Shown piece after piece: positions 23,582 through 35,993 of a DNA stretch of 64,000 nt. This DNA is from Lichtheimia corymbifera B2541 (taxonomy: Eukaryota > Mucoromycota > Mucoromycetes > Mucorales > Lichtheimiaceae): NCBI GenBank assembly GCA_000697475.1, contig JNEU01000565.1, positions 179,906 to 243,905 on the forward strand, given 5' to 3'. Below the pieces are notes generated by a model. That model ran no database searches and was not told the DNA's origin. It saw only the letters and a program-made list of their open reading frames with translations. How positions within the stretch are numbered: position 1 is the first letter of the stretch; the number at the start of each line of letters is the position of its first letter. Made by a program: the position numbers and the translations under genes.

Positions 23582-25441
23582 TTACAAGCCAACATTGATC
23601 TTGACTGCCTTGACCTGGTGAAATGGTTTGTTTCAGTAAACAACACGATACGAAGGTAGCCATAATAAACATTCCCACGGAGACTCACCTGATAGTAGTT
23701 ATCCAAGGCATATTCGCCATTCTCACGACCGATACCACTTTGCTTGTAACCACCAAATGGCGTATTGTAATCCTGAGCCACATAACCAGATCAATTTCCT
23801 TTCTCATCATCCAACAACAACAAATCCATCCCACTTACCAATTCGTTGTAGCAGTTAATCCACACAGTACCAGCCTCGAGTTGATTGGCAACGCTAATGG
23901 AAGTGGTGATGTTGCTTGTGAAAACGGCAGCAGCAAGACCATAGGTGCTGTTGTTAGCCTTCTCAACGACTTCGTCAATGGTCTTGAACTTGGAGACAAC
24001 CACAACAGGGCCGAAAATCTCATCTTTGACGACAACCATATCCTCCTTGACATCTAAAAGGAAAGCATGAGCATCATGTAAGCGTATACATGTCAATCGA
24101 TTTACATACCGGTGAAAACAGTGGGCTCGATGAAATAACCCTTATCTCCAAGGCGATTGCCACCCATGAAGCAAGTAGCTCCTTCCTTCTTGCCTTGTTC
24201 AATGTAGTTCATGATACGGTCAAATTGAACCTTGGATACTTGTGGTCCTTGGAAGGTATCTTCTGCAAATGGATCTCCCACCTTGGTTTGACTAGTGTAC
24301 TCCTTGAAGCGTTGAAGGAACTTGTCATAGATTCCCTCTAATAAAACCATGATGATGAGCATACGTTATTGCACGAGGGATCAATATTTACCTTGAACGT
24401 AAACACGAGATCCAGCACAGCAGCATTGGCCATGGTTGAAAAAGATACCCTTGTGTGCCCATGCAACAGCTTGGTCGAGATCGGCGTCATCAAAGATGAT
24501 GTTGGGGGATTTGCCACCAAGTTCCAAGGTGACCTTTTTGAGGTTGGATTCGGCAGCAGCCTTCATTACCATACGACCCACCGCTGTGCTACCAGTGAAT
24601 GCAACCTTGCCGACCTTTGGATGACGTGCCAACTTGTCACCAGCGATAGGACCATAGCCTGTGATGAAGTTGACGACACCTGGAGGGAAGCCAGCTGCCA
24701 CCACCAACTCTGCAAGCTTGAGAGCCGACAAGGGAGTGATTTCGGATGTCTTGATAACGATCGTGTTGCCAGTACACAAAGCAGGACCAAGCTTCCAGCC
24801 AACCATCATAAGGGGAAAGTTCCAAGGAATGATAGCTGCACATACGCCAATGGGTTCATGACGCGTGTATGACAATTTGCCTTCTGTTTCCATCACCTTG
24901 CCATGCACCTTGTCAGCATAACCAGCAAAGTAACGAATCGACTTTGCAAGTTCGGGAACATCGTATCCACGTGAAAAGGCAATGCCTTTGCCATTATCAA
25001 GGGTTTCAAGCTTGGCCAATTCTTCCAAATGTTGATCAACAAGATCAGCCAACTTGTACATGAGCTTTGCTCGCTCACGGCCTGGCGTCTTGCTCCATAC
25101 TTGACGGAATGCCTTTTCCGCAGCATCCACAGCAGCATTGACTTGAGTCTCTCCAGCTATTATACGCGTTTCAGTCATCGTCACGGTTTCTTTTTTGTTG
25201 ATCAACCATCGACTTACCAGCTTGAACAGCAGCAATCACTTCACCTGTGGTTGGATTGACACTATCGATAGTCTCATCACCAGCGACAAATTCGTTGTTG
25301 ATAAATAAACCAGTGTTGACTATAGGATAACGTCAGCACATCATCAATATGATGTCAAGCGTGGTGTTATATATATGTATACTTACAAGTGATCTTGTCG
25401 CCTTTGGGCGTGGTAGCGTGAGCAGCGAATTCAGCAGTCAT
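23582..25441 (-). CDS. Aldehyde dehydrogenase, NAD(P)-dependent
   Basis: Oxidises aldehydes to acids. Seven exons (25387-25441, 25218-25319, 24392-25156, 24110-24337, 23839-24053, 23689-23772, 23582-23614) give 493 residues, the normal ALDH length. Visible motifs: the IPWNFPLMM cofactor segment with the Rossmann glycines in FTGSTAVGR; the general-base glutamate in [10 protein letters not shown]; the nucleophile in GQCCCAGSR (three adjacent cysteines); and EIFGPVV and [15 protein letters not shown] in the C-terminal half. There is no clear mitochondrial presequence, so a cytosolic enzyme is likelier. Substrate (acetaldehyde or broader) cannot be assigned. The last coding exon is just 11 codons, ending VKINVGL. 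Confidence 0.93.
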
Positions 25442-25981
25442 TTTTTTGCGAGTAGAAAGAAGCGTATTATCTGAAACAAAAGGATGCCATGTTGAGGATC
25501 TTTATATATGCAGCAATGTGTGGTCTCCCACGGTTGCACTCTATATCCTGCAGTTTTGTGTCACATAACAAGCGACCCTTTAACAAACAATCCTGATTTG
25601 CTCAATCTCGGACGTTACGCGTGACATGCATACTTTGCATCCAGAAATGCAACGGAAACACAAGAACCTGTATATGTGTGTGCGCTACACACCCTAACCG
25701 TCACAAGGGGAAAAAAGCTCAAGGGAAGTTCCGGTCTATAGTGTTGCTCATGTTTGGCGTTTCTCTTCAATAAAGTTTCTGCACAGCCGAGAAGATATCA
25801 TTTGAACGACTCGCTATCTTAAGGCAAAAAAAAAGCATGTCGGCTGATGCAGTTCCCCCAAACTAAAAGAGGTCAATGTGGGAAGATGTTGCAGCACCGT
25901 GCCCATACATTGCATTGGGAATATTGCATATTGGAACATGTGTGGGTGAAAAAAAAAAAAACAAGTTTTACTGCTGTACTT
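25442..25981. other. ALDH promoter and LTN1 3' region
   Basis: About 540 bases between two minus-strand genes. Only poly-A tracts and short frames are seen; no gene supported. Confidence 0.4.
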
Positions 25982-28900
25982 CTAAAAAACGGTTCTACAC
26001 AATGGACAGCTTGCCGAGTTGGATGAACGGAACCACTATAATTCATTGTTCAGTATCATTCCTTTGTCATTATCAGTGAAAGTCGATTATTATTACCTTG
26101 TATAAACAGCTGGCATGGAACTTGTTCTTGCACGTACGGCACTGCTTGGTGGGTATGGATCGATCTTGGGCGCTGATAATCGAATAGCAAATGGTGCAGT
26201 CTTCCACACCACTGAAATGGAGGTTGAGGTTGCGTTTGAATACAGTCAATGCATCGACAATGTTGCCGTTCTAAAGGAAGAATCAATCAAATCAGCCATC
26301 TTTCATAACATTGAAGCGAAAAAAAAGAAAACCTACCTGTGATCCAATCACAGCTGCAACCGAAAACATCCATCCACGCCATTGTTTGTCGCTCACGCCC
26401 ACTTTTTGCACGCTCTCCACGTCAATCTGCCGTAAAGGATAGTTGCTGGGTAGCCTGATGACAATCTGCATATTCTGTTCATCCACTCTGTATGTTGCTG
26501 AAACCTCGTTTGCAGCCTTGAGCGCCTTTACAGTGAATTCGTTGTCGTCGTTATCTTCCAGCATTGATTTTGTCTCTGGTTGATTGATCAAGTTGACTTC
26601 ACTGTTGATAAGCGCTCCACTATAATTCTTTTCGACATAACTTTTACATCATCATTATGTTAGATATCGAAATTGTCTTAGTACGCGTCATCATTGGGCT
26701 TACCTTTCCACGCCGATCGTCAGCTGTCGATTCTTGCAATCAACCCACCATTGCCTGTGATACGGTGTTACTATCCGTGTATGTTTTAGAATAGGTTGGT
26801 AGCTTACCTCACAAGTGAGGGGATGTACTTTAGCGCCCGGTAATACAAATGTGCTGCAAGCAATTGGTAGCTCATCTCCATAGATGAATCAAATCCTGCA
26901 TAGGCTCGCATTAGTCTTACCCAATAACACTACTCATCAATTGCACCTACCATCCATATCATAGTATTCGATATCCCACGGCATCAAATCGAATGGGTGA
27001 ATATCTTGACCAACACCCACGCCCAAAAGAGTGGATAAGAACGGTAACAGAGCTGCCACGGCATCCTTTTCCTTTAGTTGGGAGGTATACTCTTGCTTCA
27101 GTCGGAACGTCTATCATCAAAAAGTCAATATGGGTGCTCCGCTCTAGTTTGGGCTATAAAAATGCACTCACAATGTTGATGAAATGTTCAAACATGACGA
27201 GCCAAGAGAGCAAATAACCAGAAACTTGGTGTAACGGCTACGAAGATGTGTACAGTGTGAGCGGCATGCATAAGGAGGAAGGGAGGGGAAACGGCATGAG
27301 CTATCCACAAACCTGGTCATCAAAAGGAGCTGAATGCCAACGGGCGATATTGGGTGGTTCAAGAATGCTATGAAGCAAGTCAGGTGCAATCGGTGCCTTG
27401 GCTGAATCATCCTCGTCTAAAATCAACAATCCATGTCAATATCACATACATACACCTTGTCATCACCTTTTAACACCCTCACGCCCATACCATTAGTAGA
27501 AGAGAATTCTAGACTAACTGAAAGATCCTGAACCAAGCTTGCGGTAAATTTCTTGAGCAACTCGAATGCACGCTTTTGAACAGCTTCATTGCTTGAGAAC
27601 AAGAGAGAAAAGAGCTAAAAGTGCGTGCACGTGTCAGTTTACCTTGTTGCATGAAACTCAAGAAAATATTTACCTCTGAGATGCATGAAGCTTCATGCAA
27701 AACAGCATCAGGTATTTGCTCAAGCAAATCAGCGACAAGTGTTTGGAATTGTAGCCTTGGTTTGGTGATCGGCAATGGAACATCTAATAACATTGTGTAA
27801 ACAATCATGTGTGTGCTCTTGATCACGCTACCCATTACCTTTTTCTCGAGCAAACAAATCCAACAATGTCTTGTTGATGCTCTGCCTTTGCTCAGAAAAT
27901 GCAATTTCCAGGTCTTCGATTCCTTCCTGTGATAATCTTTGCATGGTCTTGAGGAGAATAAGAGCTTGGTAGATGATTGGCAATTCTTCATCGACATTAG
28001 GATCCAAGTACTAAATCAAAAAGTATGAGACCCATCGCCTTTAAGAAAAGATACGTGATGTCTTACCGCAATCCATTCATAGCTACGTTCCAAGAAAAAC
28101 TGCCATTGACCTCCTGATACATCTTGAGTAGACTCGGCAAGATTTGTAAAGAGTTGAGCCAATTGCATGGTGATACGAGTACGGTGATGAGGACTAAATT
28201 CACTGAGAACGGAATCATTATCGAGCCATTTCCGAACGGTAAGCAAAAGGTGCATCAATCGTTGTGAAGGAATAGCGAATGCGCCAAATTTGAGTGAAGA
28301 GGCATTGAGAAGTACAATGAGAGTCCATGCTAATAATACCAAAAGTATTAGACGCAATAGTATCCAAAGCCATCTATTCTTTTCACCTACCTTTTGTTTC
28401 ATCTTCATTGAATTGTTCGATGCTCGAGACACCTGAAAGCTTGCTCGTCAACTCACTCTGGAGGTTCTTGTATTGCATGTTCTCAGCAAAAGCATGTTTG
28501 AGTGATGCATAAAGTGCGACCTTGGTTGGTAAATGGACTATAAAGAACATTACATGTAAGAGCATGCATATCAAATGTAGAACTTTTGCTTACAATGTGG
28601 AGATTCAGCCTTCAAGGTATCCAACCAGCTCTGGATGCCATTGGAAGATCCCAAAGATAGAGTCAAACGCTTCATGAGAGTCTCGAGAATCCTTGCTGCA
28701 GCTGCATGTCCAGGGGTAATCTCTTCATCGAGAGCACCCTCTGCCGATATATAATCTGAGCGGATGATATCTCCAATAAATAAAACAAGTGGATCGTTCG
28801 ATGCTGTTTTCTTGACGACATGATCATAGAGCTTCACGCTCCAATCGCTTCCAGCATCAGAGGCTGCCACCAGTGAATCCAAGCGATGGTTCAGAATCGA

Positions 28901-31900
28901 CTCGGTATGTTGGATAAACGCTTGAATGCCCATGGAGCTTGCAACAACAGAGTTATCCCACACCCGACAGCTGCCGGGAACGGCTAAACCCCATTGACAT
29001 TCCACACCTGCAAGCATCAACTGATAAAGGATCCAATCACGGTTCGAATCGCCATCATTGAAGAATTCTGCAACACCGGTTTGGAGAATATACTCGGCAA
29101 TAAAGACAATCATCCTTGCATAGCTGCTCAACCCATACATGTCGTAGCGAACTGGTGTAATTTCATCATTATCTACAAGGGGCGAGTTCACCAAGCCAGC
29201 ATAGTTGTCAATGATACCAACGGTCAAAAAGCTTGTTGTGTATTGATTAAAAGGTGCTCGCAAAGTCTTCCAATGTGTCAAGTCGCCCACAATATCGGTA
29301 ATTGCTGCTTGCTCATTTTCAGAATTGGCCACATAAAGTGTCGATGTGAGTGTTTGCATATGCTTTACAAGCTCTGATGGGCTAAATATGTAAGATCCGT
29401 CAGTCTATCATCAACGTCTATCAAGATAAGAGAGCAATTACCTAGCACCATGATTGACATCGGTAATATTCTTTTTGATGCGTTCAAGGATAGGTGTTGA
29501 GAGCGTGGTGCGATGAGCAGCATATCCAGCTATAATGGTTTCCCATACTGTCGAAGCGACTTTAGAAATACGCTCAATATCCTCCTCCGTTCCTTCAACA
29601 GCAGCCGTTGGCTTGGTGAACATGGCTTCAAAGACTTCTGTTGGGATATTTTTGGCGGCAGGGAGCTTCAAAAGTTCTCTCATGGCTTCAGTCTTGAGAT
29701 CATGGAAAATGTTAAGCACCGATAATGCGCATAAAAGAGCCGTTGACGAAATGCTGCCAGTTGCAGTAGAGGAACATTGATTCAGCTTGGCCAAATTATC
29801 TTGATAATAGGTGATGATCCGATCCAAAGCTTCCTGAGACAAAATCTGCTTGGCTATATGTGTAATACAATGATAAGAAATCATGTTTGTTTCCGCTTGT
29901 CGTGATTGATGCTTACACTGTTGCACTGTCAATCCAAGCGTAATAAGGTGTTCCACTTCAGATCGATCCATGGCTGGTGCATCTTTTTGAAGCTCGTCAA
30001 TGGCATATTGGGTAAAGATTGTATCAAGCGTTTCTGTGTGGTATGAAATCGTGGATGGTGTATCCGCAATCTAGAAAAAAAGGCTGTGTGAGCAAATCAG
30101 CAACTCTCTTTGATCCATTACATCCAGCTACCTGTTGGAGGAAGAACATGAGGATTTTCACTTGTCTTTGACCCGCTTCCATGGACACAAGCTTATCCAG
30201 CACGGACGACCATAATTCTTGAGCCGATGCAACATTGCCCAATCTTGCAATCGCGTTGATAAAAAAGCAGCAGAGTGGGGACAATGTGCTCTCTTGGCTT
30301 TCCGAGAACAATGAAACAATGAGCTTGGATTGATCAATGATTTTCTAATATGGTAATGTGGTCAATGCGAATACCTCTTTCGATGGTCTTTAGACTTACA
30401 CGCTCAAATTCGTCATCCTTGAATTGCTCCCAGTACTCAACATTGAGCTTGTTTGCGAGGTGAAGGAATGCTCCAGCTTTATCTATTACTTTGATTAATT
30501 ATGACGGCAAGAGAAACCTTTGATAACGTACCTTTGAATACCAAGCTTGATCCAAGTGCTGCTTGTACTAAACGCTTCGCCCAGTCCAGTACCTTGGTGC
30601 CGAATGATTGACGTTTCTCTTGCTCGAGATTCTTGAGCTTTACATGGAATTCCACAAAGAGGATGCCAGTGTTGCGGCAAAAGGCTTCAATATCCATCGA
30701 TCGAACACCAGGCGATGTGCCATCCACCACTGTTTGTATCAACCAATGCTCAAGATTGGACCAGAATCCTGCCGTATACTCTATATAACAAAAAAGTCAG
30801 CCAAGCACTAGATACCAAGCCATTGAATAAGACATACTTTGGAGATTTTGGATATTGGCCATTGTAATCAGCTGGTTGGCCAGCACAGGAGCAACTTGAT
30901 CGCCGAGGTTGATACTTTGGCCCTTCGTCAGATATGCCTTGATTGCATCGGTAAAGGCATTTTCAGTCAGGTGCACAATAACATCGTTGTATTGCTGGCT
31001 TTCGGGGGAATTGCTATGACCACAATAAAAGTCAATTATTATTTCATTCATGTACCACCACCACTACCTTACCTTAGGGAAGCCAACACATAGACGATGC
31101 ATTCGACATAGGCATTCACAAACACGACCGAGTTGGATTTATCAATGCATCCACTGGATAAACCGGTCCAGAAATTCTCAAAGAAATCCTTGTAAAAGTT
31201 CTTGGTGCTACGGATCTATGAGGTGTCTCATATATCAGCATCGTTATCATGATCATCCGCTACAAACGATGCGAACATACCTCATCGGGAAAGTTGGCAA
31301 TCAGGATCAAAATACTTGGATAGCCAATATGTACGGCACCATTGAGACCATTCCGTAAGAAATTGTAAAACTTTGGCAAGATGGGCTTCTTTGTACCAGC
31401 AAGGATCCATGATTCAGGATAATCTATTTCAACACTGTTAATGACATGCGTGATGATAAAATCGATCAAGGCATTACCTTTTGTAAGCAACAAAATGGCA
31501 TCCCATAATTCCGAGAATGTTGCTGGCTCTTTTTCTTTCAAAAAGCTGGTGAATAAAGCCGGCGAGATCACCCTAAGTCTTGGAGATAGGATATCTATCA
31601 TTGGCAGGTTGAGTTATGAGAAAGGTTACTCTTTTGGATCTCAATACCTTTCCATTTCAAAATGGTTGTCTTGACAAAACGATAGAGGGCTTTGCGGATA
31701 ATAGGACTCTCATGCGATGCAAACTTCCAAAGGGTCTCACTGTCAAAGAGGTTCTCATAGTCTTCGAGACATTCTTCACGCTTATCCAAAGGCAGCTTGT
31801 CTGACAACATATCAAATAAGTGACATGACATTGGAGAAATCATGCATCACTCACCCATTAAATGACAAAGAGTACAGAAACATCCGGCAATGACTCTCGC

Positions 31901-32868
31901 AAATTTAGACGCCATATCCTCCTTTGACACATGTCTTGGATCACCTGATATAATAGCAGCAGTATTTCAATATCAAATGAGACACATCCAAAATCATTCT
32001 TCCACTTACTCAGTGTATCAGGAGTCTTGTATAACACGATTTCTGCCATGTAATTCACAATGTCCTTTTGACAGAATTCCAAAACACCTTGACGCTTATC
32101 TTCTGCAAAGGTAGCCTGTATCATACGTATATATATATATATGAGATATCCAATTCCCCTTCCCTGATCCAATACAAGACACTCTACCTCAAAAGATGAC
32201 TTTGCACACTTTGCGACATCTGGACTTTGATCAAACAGAGTGAGGATCCAAGCACCAATAAACTCTTTCAAATGGGGCGCAAGCTTCTTTTTGGCGTTTG
32301 TTGCAATAAGCATATGCACATTGTTGGCAGCCAGTCGTACACGACGATCCACTTCAATCGTTAATTTGCCATACATGCGAATCTGGAAGAGATACCAACC
32401 ACGTGAGCAACGACACTATCCAGGGACGCCCAATGCATCGATGTATGCTTACCCAAGTTGATACAATAGCTGAAATGTCGCTCGTGTTCTCTTTCAGGTA
32501 CGTTTCCAGCTCCTCCAACGCCTTGAGCTTGGTGGTAGCATCACGCTTTGACACCTTTTTTAAGATAACCACCAGTTCCGCGTTCAAATGAGCAGACGAA
32601 GCTATAGGATCGCTATCCACAGATGGTGAAGACGATCGCGCTGGTAGAGCAATGCCCGGCACTGAAGGGCCTGCAAACTGTGCAAATCCACCGAGATCTT
32701 GAAAGCTGAGAGGGTTGTTGCTACCGTTACCAGAGAGCTCTGCTGCACGACTGCAAGTTGTCCATGGTGTGTCAATTATGAAGCGATCGCGTGAATGGTA
32801 AAGCTGTACCTGCTGCTGGCTGGTTTTAGTCCACCCTTCGTCCTTGATTGCTTTGTAGGTTTTCCCAT
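25982..32868 (-). CDS. LTN1: Listerin E3 ubiquitin ligase (ribosome quality control)
   Basis: Ubiquitinates stalled nascent chains on 60S subunits. A long gene of roughly 20 exons with short introns; I traced the ends exactly and the middle only approximately. The N-terminus MGKPTKQSRTKGG runs through exon 32810-32868 into 32453-32750 (LSFQDLGGFAQFAG; later a HEAT-type stretch KKVSKRDATTKLKALEELE) and on to 32188-32382. Helical HEAT/ARM-like repeats fill the middle. The C-terminus has an RWD-like region, then the RING: CTIC, CRTCKNKFHASC, and in the last exon (25982-26035) WFRSSNSASCPLC. Spacing and sequence match Ltn1. An in-frame upstream ATG at 32934 would add 22 residues; I prefer 32868 because Ltn1 proteins typically begin with a basic MGK stretch. 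Confidence 0.93.
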
Positions 32869-33060
32869 GTCGGCAAGAGGTTGATCGAAAATGGAAGAGA
32901 CAAGGTTTAGTTGGTTTAGGCCTGCTGCGGGCATTTTGGTCTTAATCACACGATTGCTACGGTGAGCGGCATTTGTGGTCTCCACACCAACCCATCATTC
33001 ATTAGGATTCAAAAAAGGTGTATTATTATTAGAATAGCACTAACTAGCTACTTGTACAAA

Positions 33061-34716
33061 TTAATAAATGCCTGCATATAAAGAAAGTATAATAAGTACA
33101 AGAACAATAACGCAATTCATTGTTAATCACAACATACCTGGAATAATTCTGGACTTGACAATGCTGCAATACTTGTCCCAATCCTTTCCGTACTTGATAC
33201 GGCATTGATGATCATCTCTTCTTTCACGGTGTAATAACAAAACAGCAAAGTAGATGGGGTAAAAGTAGGGAATGACTGATCCAAATCCACATGGCAAACT
33301 CCAAGACAAGGCCATCAACCAGTCGCCCAAGTAATTGATATGACGGGACATGCCCCACCAGCTAGAGATGATAAGCTTGGTACCACGTTCGGTCTTGAGA
33401 TACTTGAGATCTAGTTTGATAGGAATACATTAGCCATTTGCATCCATATTGATATCCGTGGATCAAAACCTACGTTTGACACGATCGCCATCAGGATTCA
33501 TGCGGAATGCATTCTTTTGCGAATTGGCACTTCTGAAGATAAAATAGCCGAGGCAATTGAGAGCAATAACAGCTGCAACTTCATAGTAGCTCATATCACG
33601 AGGGAAATCCACAAGGTAGCGTGCTTGAAGCGTGTAATTCATAGGGACCCAGGTATATAAACCAAAGGCAAGCATGAAACCAAAGCCATCTATATTTATA
33701 TGTATATGTGAGCAAGAGAGACATAGGGCATATATATATATATATATCCACTTTTTACCAGTAGTAATATCCATGGTAGTCAATACAGCCTCCTCGTTCC
33801 ACAATGCATCGGCAACGTAAAATGTATGAAATGCCAGCACAAGGACCATGGAGTTTGTAATACGGCCGAGATCAGTGTACTGCTTACAAGCCATGCACAA
33901 ATTGATCACCACCCAGCCAATGAGACCTGGTCGAAGCTCGGTGAAGAACTTGATGTCAAAGCTACCAATACGAGGGTTGAGCTCACGGCCAATCATGTAC
34001 TAAAGAGTTGTTAAGTCAGCCATGGATTCATGCAGCAAAATAGATAGTAGACTTACATCATACAATGCATTGCCCGAGTTACCACCAAGAGCTAAAAGTG
34101 CGCCTGGTTTGAAGCTTCGAATGTAGACAAACAAGGAGATAGCATAACTGAAGAGGATCGAGGCCATCACCAAACCAACCCAATGATCGTACACGAAAAG
34201 CAAAGGTTTCATCTTCAATCCGGTTTGAACAAGAACAAAGATACCAAAAAAGATGGTGTTGTGGAAACTCGAGAAACCTGATATAACCTTATAAGATACA
34301 ATGACATAGACAATGCCTGATAGCTACTTACCGTTCAAAGGATACTTTAAGATCTGGCCGTTACGCAACTTGGTACCAGGCATCATATCACCATTGAGGA
34401 TGTTATACAAGAGAGCAAGGAAAGCAACAAAGCCAACATAGACAAGCATAGCCACGGGATCAAATAATTGATGCAAGAGTTCCTTGGTAAAGAGGTTGGA
34501 AAAGTAGGCCTGAGGATCTGCCATCAAGGACTTGGATGGATAACCGGTGGCATTGCAGCAGACAGCAAAAAAGAGTACTAAAAGAGGTAGCGCCGTGACG
34601 AAGAGGAATGCACCCACAGGACCAAGGAATTCATATTGTGTTGTCCTTGGATTCAACTCTTGGTTCGATGTCGCCGATGACGAGCCTTCTTGTTTCTTTG
34701 CCTCGGTGGTGGCCAT
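33061..34716 (-). CDS. ERG24: Sterol C-14 reductase (ergosterol pathway)
   Basis: Reduces the C14-15 double bond after lanosterol demethylation, in the ER membrane, using NADPH. Six exons (34332-34716, 34057-34277, 33759-33999, 33474-33689, 33138-33410, 33061-33071) give 448 residues. About nine membrane spans are seen. Family blocks include [35 protein letters not shown], the GFGFMLAFG segment with its downstream YTLQARYLV, and [14 protein letters not shown] before the C-terminus ending RIIPGIY. The RELNPR and ELRPG wording favours C-14 reductase (Erg24) over C-24(28) reductase (Erg4). The last coding exon is only 11 nt. An in-frame ATG at 34755 would add 13 residues including a Cys run; a CAG acceptor lies just before 34716, so the shorter start is preferred. 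Confidence 0.88.
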
Positions 34717-35049
34717 AGCTGTACAACAACAACAACCGTGCGAGTTTAATTCCATACATCCTATTTAACTGGTGAAAAGTGCGGAGCCAGATGCCGAATG
34801 ATTTGAACAACACCATCCACGCCTGTCACCGGAAAGAATTAGCCGTCTGCTTTTCGATCTGTCACTCTCCAAGCTGTTGGTTACCAAATCATTTATGTTT
34901 GTTGTCAAGCCATCATCTCCCTTCTTCTATTCAACGCAAACATGCAATGATGATAGCGCACGTGGGTTATTAAGATCCCTCTTTCTAGCAACAGATACCT
35001 AATAAAAGGCACAACATCTCCTCCTGCGTATAGCTATCTTACAAGATCT
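34717..35049. other. ERG24 promoter region
   Basis: Upstream of the minus-strand ERG24; no separate gene supported. Confidence 0.35.
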
Positions 35050-35403
35050 AGATCACAAAAGAGAATTGTGTGTTACGACGTTGTTGGCAAGATGTGATTC
35101 CAATTGAATTTTACTATCCCTCTTGTTCAAGAAACAATGGTCCAATCGGGCCCTTTTTTCTTCCTTACAAGTGGATATCAGATGGCAGTTATGAATGGAA
35201 AATTAAAGAGGGTGCTGCCTTGAACATTGCTCCAGGTCAACTAATTACGGAGGTAGTCTCTTATTGTAAATATGGGTGATAATAAACGGTTGCAGGTTCT
35301 TGTAAAGATGACGAGATTGTAGTGTGTGGTTGGGTAAACGGATCATTACGCATAAATAGTGATATAAAAAGTTTATGCACCAAGCGAGTAATCCAGGTCG
35401 CTA
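35050..35403 (+). pseudogene. Unrecognised coding-like relic
   Basis: From just after the in-frame TAG at 35049-35051, one open frame (no ATG) reads with coding-like composition, including YYPSC, GPFFLPYKWISDGSYEW and APGQLITEVVSY, up to a stop near 35279. A second frame, from about 35298, continues with CKDDEIVVCGWVNGSL to a TAG near 35403. The gap between them has GT and AG ends but is only about 30 bases, too short for a usual intron. A frame-shifted remnant of a gene therefore seems likelier than a working two-exon gene. I recognise no family. Confidence 0.25.
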
Positions 35404-35946
35404 CATAGTCTGCGTGATGTGAAGGAAATTAAGGTGCTCTAGGGAGATCAAAGATGAGCCTGATAAGGCTTCACAATGGCAATTCTATCAAGGCGTCTAG
35501 ACCACATGATATGCCTTGAATGTCTATAGATTGTAAAGCAGCGTATCATGGAAACGACGTGTCAACAATAATTTATCCGTGAGCAGGGTCAAACCTACAC
35601 GCGGTGATCTCGTGTTGCCTGGCAACCAAGTTCTCTTTTAGACTTACGAAATGTCAAGGGTATAAGGGTATTTGAATTCTTATTCTCACAGTCGCTGCTT
35701 TATGCGTGGCGCCTGTCAACATGTACCATATCCATTCTAGTAGTAGCTTGGTAACTTACAAAAGTCCCTTGTAAAGGATAATTTTTCAAAGCAATCCAAG
35801 ACTAATGGCGTGTGCGTGTAAATGAAACCACAATTTTCTTCCAGCATTGCATGGGTAATCATTCATTTCCCATGAGACCGTGTGTGTGTGATAATACAAT
35901 ACACATTCTGTTGCCATGATTTTTCATACAGCGCACACAGCATGGC
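35404..35946. promoter_or_regulatory. Upstream region of the PDR transporter gene
   Basis: About 540 bases without a gene. It probably holds drug-response elements of the PDR gene, but no specific operator is recognised. Confidence 0.35.
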
Positions 35947-35952
35947 TATAAA
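35947..35952 (+). promoter_or_regulatory. TATA box (TATAAA) of the PDR transporter gene
   Basis: TATAAA lies 47 bases before the ATG at 35994, with a T-rich initiator-like leader between. The short leader suggests a strong, regulated promoter, as is common for PDR pumps. Confidence 0.6.
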
Positions 35953-35993
35953 GAAAGAGACCACCCCTGTACAAGATCCCTTTTTTCTTCTTT

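Noticed and set aside
24369..24872. 167-codon plus-strand frame
   Set aside because: Antisense shadow of the aldehyde dehydrogenase exon.
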